This document shows, in pieces, positions 18,405 through 25,096 of a stretch of 64,000 bases of DNA. The position numbers and the translations under genes were made by a program. Source of the DNA: RI-231 sp041394905. Lineage in GTDB: Bacteria; Acidobacteriota; Terriglobia; Bryobacterales; UBA6623. Below the pieces are notes generated by a model that had not been told where the DNA came from, made no database searches, and saw nothing but the letters and a program-made list of their open reading frames with translations. The DNA lies in the NCBI GenBank assembly GCA_041394905.1, contig JAWKHJ010000017.1, positions 1-64,000 on the forward strand, written 5' to 3'. Position 1 is the first letter of the stretch; each line of letters opens with the position of its first letter.

Positions 18405-19427
18405 ATGACCATTCGTAACGAAGAGGAGCTCGAAGAGGCTCTTTCGCGCCCAACCGACGCGGACGTCGAAGCCATGGGCGCACTCGATGGCGATCTGCTC
18501 CTGATCGGCATTTCCGGCAAGATGGGCCCCAGCATGGCCCGGCTGGCGCTGCGCGCGAGCGAGAAGGCCGGCGTGAAGCGCCGCGTGATGGGAGCTGCGC
18601 GCTTTTCCGCGCCGGGCTCGCGCGACGAGCTCGAGGCGATTGGCGTCGAGACGCTCCCCTGCGATCTGCTCGACCGCAAGTCGGTCGAGTCGCTGCCGGA
18701 TTGCCCGAACGTGCTCTACATGGTGGGCCAGAAGTTTGGAACGTCGAGCAATCAAGGGCTCACGTGGGCGGTCAATTCGTATGCGCCGGCGATGGCTTGC
18801 GAGCGTTACGCGAGCTCGCGCATCGTGGCGTTCTCGACGGGCAACGTCTATCCGCTGACGCCGGTGATCTCGGGCGGGCCGACGGAGCAGGACCCAGTTG
18901 GACCGGTGGGCGAATACGCCCAGTCGGCGCTGGCGCGTGAACGCATCTTCCAGTACTTTTCCGAGCGCAACGGGACCAAGACGGCGATCTTGCGACTGAA
19001 TTACGCGATCGACCTGCGCTACGGCGTGCTGCGCGACATTGCGGATCAAGTGGCGGCCGGAACGCCGATCGACGTCTCGATGGGCTATGCCAACGTGATT
19101 TGGCAGCGCGACGCCAACTCGGTGGCGCTGCGCGCGTTCGCGCACGTCTCTTCCCCGCCCTTCTTGCTCAACCTGACCGGGTCGGACACGATCTCGACGC
19201 GTGCGGTCGCGCAGAAGTTCGGCAAGCTACTGGGCAAGGAACCCCAGTTCGTGGGCAAGGAAGCGGATACGGCTCTACTCAACAACGCGGCGCTCTGCCG
19301 CGAGCAGTTCGAGGCGGAAACGGTCACGCTGGACTGGATGATCGAGCAGATCGCAGGCTGGATCCAAGCCGGTGGCAAGAGCTTGGGCAAGCCGACGCAC
19401 TTCCAGGAGCGCGAAGGCAAGTTCTAA
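18405..19427 (+). CDS. NAD-dependent epimerase/dehydratase-like SDR protein
   Basis: Intact protein of 340 residues of the extended SDR (NAD-dependent epimerase/dehydratase) type. The Rossmann glycine motif is GISGKMG at residues 35-41. RIVAFSTGNVYPLTP holds the usual Ser/Thr region, but in the catalytic Tyr block EYAQSALARER the Tyr is not followed by Lys at the fourth position, so normal YxxxK chemistry is doubtful. Later parts (RLNYAIDLRYGVLRDIADQV; GYANVIWQRDANSVALRAFA) fit sugar-nucleotide epimerase-like folds. Start ATG at 18405; no strong ribosome site. The gene ends 11 bases before the convergent PEP-CTERM gene. Substrate unknown. Confidence 0.75.
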   Translation: MTIRNEEELEEALSRPTDADVEAMGALDGDLLLIGISGKMGPSMARLALRASEKAGVKRRVMGAARFSAPGSRDELEAIGVETLPCDLLDRKSVESLPDCPNVLYMVGQKFGTSSNQGLTWAVNSYAPAMACERYASSRIVAFSTGNVYPLTPVISGGPTEQDPVGPVGEYAQSALARERIFQYFSERNGTKTAILRLNYAIDLRYGVLRDIADQVAAGTPIDVSMGYANVIWQRDANSVALRAFAHVSSPPFLLNLTGSDTISTRAVAQKFGKLLGKEPQFVGKEADTALLNNAALCREQFEAETVTLDWMIEQIAGWIQAGGKSLGKPTHFQEREGKF

Positions 19428-19438
19428 CCCTTGGGCGG

Positions 19439-20089
19439 TTAGGCGCGGCGGCGGCGCAGGTAAAACAGCGCCGCCAAGCCGCCGGCCAGCGAGAAGATCG
19501 CGCTGGGTTCGGGGGCGATTGCCGGCTGCTGCGAGTGGTAGGTCACTTCAAAGAGAAAATCGTTGAAGTCCGTGTCGGCGCCATCGGTGCGGTACCAGTC
19601 CTCGAACGCCAAAAGGTAGGTATTCGGCTGGCCCACGACGGCGAATGTGACCATCTGGTCCAAGCCGCCGGGATTGAGCGCAGGGTCTGAGTAGACCATG
19701 TGCGTAATGTCCCCCATGACGGCGTAGTCGAGCCAGGTGAAGCGCGTGGGAACCGTGACAGTCGACGAGCCGCCGAGCGTCATCGGAATCGAAAACACAC
19801 CATCTATCCAGATCAACTGATCGAGGAACGTATTGTCGGAGCCGTCGCAAAGGATGCAGAACCCAAGGCTTTGCGACGCGGAAGAGTAGGTCGAACGGGC
19901 GACGATCGAGTAGTCGCCGCCCGGCCAGGTCTGCTCGATGTCGTCGTCGATGCGGATGTAGTTGCCGGCGCCATAGATCGCGTCGAGCGTTTGCATCAAA
20001 TCGGGCTCGAAGGGATTGGGCATGATCGGCGTCGTCGTGGCTTGCGCGACGGCTCCGAAGAAGGCAAAAAATAGCGCCAGGCGTTGCAT
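19439..20089 (-). CDS. PEP-CTERM sorted protein with DUF4114-like domain
   Basis: Exported protein of 216 residues, presumably processed by an exosortase/EpsH system not seen in this window. MQRLALFFAFFGAVAQA is the signal peptide. The C-terminus is a textbook PEP-CTERM signal: PEP followed by a hydrophobic helix (SAIFSLAGGLAALFYL) and RRRRA. The middle, with YLLAFEDWYRTDGADTDFND, resembles DUF4114, a calcium-binding-like beta domain. ATG at 20089 is preferred over upstream starts because it begins the signal peptide. The 176-base leader upstream holds no gene. Likely a surface or extracellular-matrix protein. Confidence 0.8.
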   Translation of the reverse strand: MQRLALFFAFFGAVAQATTTPIMPNPFEPDLMQTLDAIYGAGNYIRIDDDIEQTWPGGDYSIVARSTYSSASQSLGFCILCDGSDNTFLDQLIWIDGVFSIPMTLGGSSTVTVPTRFTWLDYAVMGDITHMVYSDPALNPGGLDQMVTFAVVGQPNTYLLAFEDWYRTDGADTDFNDFLFEVTYHSQQPAIAPEPSAIFSLAGGLAALFYLRRRRA

Positions 20090-20265
20090 AGAAAAAACCA
20101 GGACCGACCGAAGGACGTTTTTAGTATCCAGTCGAACCTGGCCTGCGGGAAATGACGCGATTGTTTCAATTCGAGGCCGTACGCCAGCCCTATGTCCTTT
20201 AGTACCAAAGGGTTGGTAGAGCCTGAAAAGGGCAAGCTGCTGGAGCTGAAGGCCTGCGCGACAGC

Positions 20266-21366
20266 TCAAACGCGGAAGGGCTTGGAGAGGTGCAAGCGCC
20301 GCTCTGCGGATTTGTAAAATCCCTGCGGAGCGTACTGGTCTGTATGCAGGTAGCAGCGCACCAGCGCCTCGTCGCCTTCGATGCTCCACACACGGCTCAT
20401 CGGGACAGTCGTGCGGCGCACGTGGTGGGCCGACAATGCGCTGACGTTGACGAACCAGACGCCCCACTTGCGCTCGACATGCGATTTGCCGCCGTAGGTG
20501 TCGTCGGGGTTGGTGTGGGTGTGACCGCCTAGCCAGACGTCGATCGCTCCTGGATTTGCCGCCAGGTAGCGCTCGAAGGCCTGAGCATCGGGCACGCTGT
20601 CGACCCAATAGAGGTAGGAGGCGCCTTTGGGCGTTCCCTGCTCCTTGTAGCCATGGTAGTGCGAGCGCCATTGGCCGTTCTCGTCACAGCGCATGCCCTC
20701 CCATTCGCCCGAAGCTACGGTGGTGTCCTTGAGGACGTAGTGGTGCGCGGAGACGATGATCTTGTCCTGGTTGGCTTCGACCATGCGCTTCCACCAAGCG
20801 AAGGTTTCGCCGGTGACCACTCCGGAAGGGTTGCCGCCCAGGGTTCCGCGTCCAACCTTCTGCGATGGCTCGTTGATGTCGCTCATCATCAGGAACAGCA
20901 TGTTCCCAACCTGGAAGCTGTAGCGCTCCCAAGTTCCTTCGACGGCGTAGGGCCGGTTGCGGGCGTCGAGGCGCGAGTGCTGCGGCGTCTCACCGAGCGG
21001 GTCGAGCCACTTGCGCCACCACCAGTTTTTCGGCTCATCGAGGCCGCTGCGGTCGTGGTTGCCGCACAGCGAATAGATCTGCTCGCGCTCGTGCCTACGC
21101 AACCCTTGGCCGAATTGCCGGACGATCTCCTCGCCTTCATCATCCTGAGGAACAGATTGGCCGCCGGATTGGTCGCCTAGGTCGAGCGCGAGATCCCAAT
21201 CGAAATCAGACTCGACCTGCTCGATAGAGGAGGCAAGGCTCTCGCGGCCGTTGCGCTTGTCGGTTCCGACGTGGGCGTCGGAGAAGGTCCACAGATTGAG
21301 CCGGCCGTTCGATTGCGCCCGGGCCGCGCCGACGGCGGCGGAGAGAAAAGCGCGGCGGGAGATCAT
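20266..21366 (-). CDS. Tat-exported metallophosphoesterase
   Basis: Calcineurin-like phosphoesterase of 366 residues. MISRRAFLSAAVGAARAQS is a Tat leader with RRAFL. All five metal-binding blocks are visible: FSDAHVG, LALDLGDQSGG, SLCGNHDRSG, IIVSAHHY and WLGGHTHTNPDD. Residues between (WWWRKWLDPLGETPQHSRLD) are typical of the Bacteroidetes/Acidobacteria class. The ATG at 21366 overlaps the stop of the RNase III-like gene upstream (four-base overlap), so the two are translationally coupled. Substrate unknown. Confidence 0.85.
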   Translation of the reverse strand: MISRRAFLSAAVGAARAQSNGRLNLWTFSDAHVGTDKRNGRESLASSIEQVESDFDWDLALDLGDQSGGQSVPQDDEGEEIVRQFGQGLRRHEREQIYSLCGNHDRSGLDEPKNWWWRKWLDPLGETPQHSRLDARNRPYAVEGTWERYSFQVGNMLFLMMSDINEPSQKVGRGTLGGNPSGVVTGETFAWWKRMVEANQDKIIVSAHHYVLKDTTVASGEWEGMRCDENGQWRSHYHGYKEQGTPKGASYLYWVDSVPDAQAFERYLAANPGAIDVWLGGHTHTNPDDTYGGKSHVERKWGVWFVNVSALSAHHVRRTTVPMSRVWSIEGDEALVRCYLHTDQYAPQGFYKSAERRLHLSKPFRV

Positions 21367-21656
21367 GCAGCGCCTCGACGCTTGGAGCGGTTGGCCTCCT
21401 GGCGGTCGAACAGCGGCATCCAGCGTTCTTCGATCCACGAGAAGGCCGCAGCGAGGCCCTGTTCGCTGTACACACGGCCCAACTCAGCCTCGACGGCCGT
21501 GGGCTCCCCGAAGGCGGAGAGGAATTGGTTGCTCGACATGCGCTGGTACTGGGCGCCGTCCACACGCCCGCCGCGTTCGAGGATGCGCAGGCGGCCATAG
21601 AGACAAAGGACGGCGTCGCCTACCCAAGCTTCGGCTTGCAGCTGTTCGCTAGCCAT
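21363..21656 (-). CDS. Small RNase III-domain (Mini-III-like) protein
   Basis: Protein of 97 residues. EAWVGDAVLCLYGRLRILER matches the RNase III signature in the Mini-III style (GDAV..LY.R), where the Asp binds magnesium; AAFSWIEERWMPLFDRQ at the end would be the last helix of the fold. The usual second acidic site is less clear: EAELGRVYSEQGLAAAF is the likely counterpart. Mini-III proteins, about 120-140 residues, process 23S rRNA in Firmicutes; this one is shorter. ATG at 21656, 34 bases after the stop of the response regulator upstream, stop overlapping the phosphoesterase start. Activity is inferred only from the motif. Confidence 0.6.
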   Translation of the reverse strand: MASEQLQAEAWVGDAVLCLYGRLRILERGGRVDGAQYQRMSSNQFLSAFGEPTAVEAELGRVYSEQGLAAAFSWIEERWMPLFDRQEANRSKRRGAA

Positions 21657-21690
21657 TTGCGGGTATGGTAGCGCGCTGTAGTTGGGCGCG

Positions 21691-22377
21691 CTAGGCGACG
21701 AATTTGTAGCCAAGGCCGTGCAGGGTGAGGATGATCTTAGGGGCCTTGGGGTCGGTTTCGAGCTTGCGGCGCAGCCAGCCGACATGGACATCGACGGTTC
21801 GAGTGGCCGGAGGAGTTTCGTAACCCCAAACGCGCTGCAGCAACGTTTGACGCGAGAGAGTTTCGCCGCGGTGTTCGATGAAGAAGCGCAGAAGTTGGAA
21901 TTCCTTGGCGGAAAGCCGCAACACGGCGTCGCGACGGCGAACTTCAGTGCTACGGAAATCCACGTGGACCTCGCCGAGGTCGAATGTTTCCGCCGCGGGC
22001 GATGAGCCGTTGCGGCGCAGCAGCGCCTGGATACGTGCGATGAGCTCGACGTACTCGAACGGCTTGATGACATAGTCGTCCACACCGGACGCCAGAGCCT
22101 GAACGGTCTGCTCGGTGCGCCCCGGCGGCGCAAGCATGAGGATGGGCGTCGAGTCGCCGAGCCGGCGTAAGCTGCGGCAGATATCGAGGCCATCGTGCGC
22201 ATCGAGGGCAGCCTCGAGGATGAGCGCATCGAAGCCCCCGCGGCAGGCGGCGCGCAATCCGCGCTCGCCGTCAGCGGCGGCCTCCACTGTGAAGCCTGCT
22301 TGTCGCAGGCCATTGCTGAGCTTGAATCGGGTTGCGGGGTCGTCTTCGACGAGTAGAATTCGTGGTTCGTCCGTCAT
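21691..22377 (-). CDS. OmpR-type response regulator with Glu at the phospho-acceptor site
   Basis: Regulator of 228 residues: receiver domain (residues 5-120) and OmpR winged helix (about 130-226, ending in TRTVDVHVGWLRRKLETDPK). It is a paralogue of the next regulator (22484-23170), same length and collinear. The acidic pair E11-D12-D13 and K105 are kept, but the phospho-acceptor Asp55 of the paralogue is Glu here (GFDALILEAALDAHDG) and the switch Thr83 is Ala (LMLAPPG). The receiver can therefore hardly be phosphorylated in the normal way and may be locked in an active-like state. It follows the kinase and canonical regulator after 106 bases, with a palindrome at 22448-22466 in the gap. Confidence 0.85.
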   Translation of the reverse strand: MTDEPRILLVEDDPATRFKLSNGLRQAGFTVEAAADGERGLRAACRGGFDALILEAALDAHDGLDICRSLRRLGDSTPILMLAPPGRTEQTVQALASGVDDYVIKPFEYVELIARIQALLRRNGSSPAAETFDLGEVHVDFRSTEVRRRDAVLRLSAKEFQLLRFFIEHRGETLSRQTLLQRVWGYETPPATRTVDVHVGWLRRKLETDPKAPKIILTLHGLGYKFVA

Positions 22378-22447
22378 TGCGTTTCCGAGGCTTTCTCGGT
22401 GAGACGGACCCTCGCGGAACCACGGTACGATCGACGCGTTAAGTCTC

Positions 22448-22466
22448 TGTAAAATCGAACTTTACA
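22448..22466. promoter_or_regulatory. Palindrome upstream of the degenerate regulator gene
   Basis: TGTAAA (22448-22453) and TTTACA (22461-22466) form a perfect inverted repeat around 7 bases, in an AT-rich patch between the two regulator genes. It is a plausible binding site for one of the regulators, although OmpR-type proteins usually prefer direct repeats. Confidence 0.4.
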
Positions 22467-22483
22467 ATTCGTCCTGGACAGAC

Positions 22484-23170
22484 TCACACAACGAATTTGT
22501 AGCCCATTCCATGTACGGTGAGGATCAATTTCGGCTTCTTGGGATCCTCTTCGACCTTTTGCCGCAACCAGGCTACGTGGACGTCCACGGTGCGCGTGGA
22601 AGGCATCGACTCGTAGCCCCAGACCTCATGCAGCAGCACTTCGCGTGAAAGGGTTTCGCCGCGGTGCTCGATGAAGTACTTGAGGAGTTGGAACTCCTTC
22701 GCCGACATCTGGAGCACCGTTTCGCCACGGCGCACCTCGGTGCTGCGGAAGTCCACACGCACGTCGTCGAACTGGAAGGTTTGGCCGGTAGCGGGAGTTC
22801 CGCGGCGGCGGAGCAGAGCCTCAATGCGGGCGAGAAGCTCGAGAGTCTCGAAAGGCTTGGTCAAGTAGTCGTCGGCGCCGATCTTGAGGCCGAGAACCTT
22901 GTCGACGGTCTGGCCTCGCGCCGTGAGCATGAGGATGGGCGTCGAGTCGCCATGCTGGCGAAGGTCGCGGCAGATGTCGAATCCGCTCTTGCCGGGCAGC
23001 ATCACGTCGAGAAGGAGGATGTCGAAGCCGCCCGCGAGCGCGACACGCAGGCCGTCGTCGCCATTCGAGGCCGTTTCGACCGCATAACCCTCGCTGCGCA
23101 AGCGATCGCTCAAAGTCAGCCGCAAACCGGGCTCGTCTTCCACCAGCAGGATGCGTTTTTCGTCCGCCAT
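22484..23170 (-). CDS. OmpR-type response regulator, canonical
   Basis: Regulator of 228 residues, partner of the histidine kinase immediately upstream (the kinase stop lies four bases before this ATG). Receiver residues are all present: E11-D12-E13, D55 in FDILLLDVMLPGKSG, T83 in LMLTARG and K105 in YLTKPFE. The C-terminal winged helix (EFQLLKYFIEHRGETLSREV; TRTVDVHVAWLRQKVEEDPK) is typical of OmpR/PhoB. GGAAG precedes the ATG. The downstream paralogue at 21691-22377 is probably a tandem duplicate. The target genes are unknown. Confidence 0.9.
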   Translation of the reverse strand: MADEKRILLVEDEPGLRLTLSDRLRSEGYAVETASNGDDGLRVALAGGFDILLLDVMLPGKSGFDICRDLRQHGDSTPILMLTARGQTVDKVLGLKIGADDYLTKPFETLELLARIEALLRRRGTPATGQTFQFDDVRVDFRSTEVRRGETVLQMSAKEFQLLKYFIEHRGETLSREVLLHEVWGYESMPSTRTVDVHVAWLRQKVEEDPKKPKLILTVHGMGYKFVV

Positions 23171-23174
23171 CGTT

Positions 23175-24992
23175 CTACTCGCTTCCTTCCGCCTTTGGCA
23201 ATCTGAGGGTAAAGGTGGAACCTTGGCCCGGAGTGCTCACAGCCCTGAGGCTTCCACCAAAACCTTCAGCCGCGCTTTTGGCCAGGGCCAAACCCAGACC
23301 CGTACCGTGAATCTGCGCCTCGGTGGCGCGCTTGCCGCGATAGAAGGGATCGAAGATGTTGGGCATGTCGTCCGCGTCGATGCCGACGCCACGGTCCCGC
23401 ACGATCACTTCCACGGCGCCGTTGCGCGCCGCCGCTTCGACGCCCACCCACTTGGCCTCGCCACCATACTTCAAGGCGTTCTCGACCAAGCTTTGGATGA
23501 CGCGTGAGGCCGCTGCAGCATCGACGCGGACGGCCGGCAGGGGCTGATGATAGCGCTCCTCCAAAGTAAAGCCGGCTTCCTCGACGGCGGGCCTCAACTC
23601 GCCTACGGCGCGCTCGAGAAGCTCGCCGGCCGGGGCGTTCTCGAGCCGATACTGTTGGCGGCCGGCCTGACTCGCTGCGAATTGCAGCGTCTGCTCGACC
23701 ATGCCGGTCAGGCGGCGTCCTTCGTCGCGAATGAGCTTGCCGTAATCGCGTACCTGCTCGGGCGTCTTGACGACGCCTTCGGCTAGGTTGTCTCCCGCCG
23801 AACGTATGACGGCCAGCGGGGTTCGGAGCTCATGAGAAACCCCGGCGACGAATTCCATTTGCGCCTGGGCCAAGCGCTCGGCCCGGCGTGTAGAGAGCAG
23901 CACAGCCCCCATGGCGGCGGCGAGCAGCGCCAGAATGCCAAGGCTGATCCCCAAGTTCCGCCTGCGCAGACGCCCAACGACGGCGTCGAGCGATCCGCCC
24001 GAGGCTTTGACGACGAGCACCAAGTCGCCGCCCGGGCCGGCTGGGGCGATCGAGTCGAAGACAAAGTCGGCGAGATCGGGCCCGTTGGAGCCCTGCGGAG
24101 GCCTTCCCGGACCTCCGCGGCCGGGTTCCCTCCTTTCCGGCTCTTCGCGGCGGCGGGAACGTCCTGGTTGCGGCCCTTCCTCGCGGCGCCACATGAGGCC
24201 TTCCGCGACCTCGGCGTCGCGAAAATCGCCGACGGTCAAGCCGGGGTGCGAGCTGTACAGCAACTCGGGCGTCTCGGCGTTGCGCAGGACGCCTACGTTG
24301 TAAATCGAGTCCTCAGCGCCGCCGAAGTAGCGCTGGGCAAGCGCGGGGAACAGTGAGTCGGTCAGCGAGGCAGGGTCGAGCTCGACGACGAGCATCCCCT
24401 CGTACTCCGGCCGGGGACGCTCGCCCGGGACCGCGGGGTGGCGCATGGCGGCCAATCCAAACACCAATGCCGGGATATCGGGCGCAAACACTCCGCCGGG
24501 CCTCCCTAAGCCTCCACGGAAGCCGCCGCCGAAACCTCCTCCAGGACCTCCGCCGCGCCCGCGCTGCTGGAACATGCGCTCAAACGCCGGCGGCAGTTGG
24601 CCAGGTTCAAAAGCAGAACCGTCCGCCGAGAGCTGCAGCACATGGTCTTCGCCATTCGGCTCGCGATCCCGAACGTACAGGGTATCCACCGCCAGATAGC
24701 CGCCGCCGGCGCTGCGCCAGCTCGCCAGGCGCGCGGCGAACTCCGGCCAATCGTGGGCGAGCAGCGCGTCGTTGCCGATGTCGAAAACCCGGGCCAAGCG
24801 CAAGAGCTCGCGGTTGAAGTCGTCGCGAAACTGGTTGGCGGAAGCCTCAGCGCCGCGCTGCAGACGCTCGCGGTCCGCCTCGGCCATTTCGCCGATCCAA
24901 CGGTACTGCAAGGCGGCCAGCAGAATCAGCGCACCCGTCATACCGGCGATCGCCAGGGGGTTGAGTCCCCCGCTGAGCCATTTGCGCTTCAT
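23175..24992 (-). CDS. Sensor histidine kinase with large extracytoplasmic domain
   Basis: Membrane kinase of 605 residues. TM1 is near residues 13-30 (LAIAGMTGALILLAALQYRW) and TM2 near 348-366 (ISLGILALLAAAMGAVLL). Between them lies a sensor domain of about 310 residues with two low-complexity stretches: Gly-rich (around residues 145-168) and Arg/Glu/Gly/Pro-rich (around 272-300). The kinase core has the H-box FVAGVSHELRTPLAVIRSAG with His387, the N-box VIQSLVENALKYGGEA, and the G boxes DRGVGIDADDMPNIFDPFYR and GTGLGLALAKSAAEGFGG. ATG at 24992 is preferred; an in-frame GTG at 25028 adds 12 residues. Four bases separate it from its regulator. Ligand unknown. Confidence 0.88.
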   Translation of the reverse strand: MKRKWLSGGLNPLAIAGMTGALILLAALQYRWIGEMAEADRERLQRGAEASANQFRDDFNRELLRLARVFDIGNDALLAHDWPEFAARLASWRSAGGGYLAVDTLYVRDREPNGEDHVLQLSADGSAFEPGQLPPAFERMFQQRGRGGGPGGGFGGGFRGGLGRPGGVFAPDIPALVFGLAAMRHPAVPGERPRPEYEGMLVVELDPASLTDSLFPALAQRYFGGAEDSIYNVGVLRNAETPELLYSSHPGLTVGDFRDAEVAEGLMWRREEGPQPGRSRRREEPERREPGRGGPGRPPQGSNGPDLADFVFDSIAPAGPGGDLVLVVKASGGSLDAVVGRLRRRNLGISLGILALLAAAMGAVLLSTRRAERLAQAQMEFVAGVSHELRTPLAVIRSAGDNLAEGVVKTPEQVRDYGKLIRDEGRRLTGMVEQTLQFAASQAGRQQYRLENAPAGELLERAVGELRPAVEEAGFTLEERYHQPLPAVRVDAAAASRVIQSLVENALKYGGEAKWVGVEAAARNGAVEVIVRDRGVGIDADDMPNIFDPFYRGKRATEAQIHGTGLGLALAKSAAEGFGGSLRAVSTPGQGSTFTLRLPKAEGSE

Positions 24993-25096
24993 TCCTTCCA
25001 AAGGTCCAGATTCATAGCGTCGGAGCACGGTTGCAGCAACCCGTAAAATCCCGGATTGCGTCGCTTGGACGAAATGGTAAACTGATACCCGGTTTC

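Noticed and set aside
20090..20265. Possible riboswitch in the leader of the PEP-CTERM gene
   Set aside because: Some stem-forming parts are visible, but no known riboswitch core can be matched by eye and there is no terminator before the start codon.
24142..24600. Gly/Pro/Arg-rich stretches in the kinase gene as a possible frame error
   Set aside because: The frame is open on both sides and the kinase and sensor parts remain collinear, so the low-complexity inserts are taken as real.
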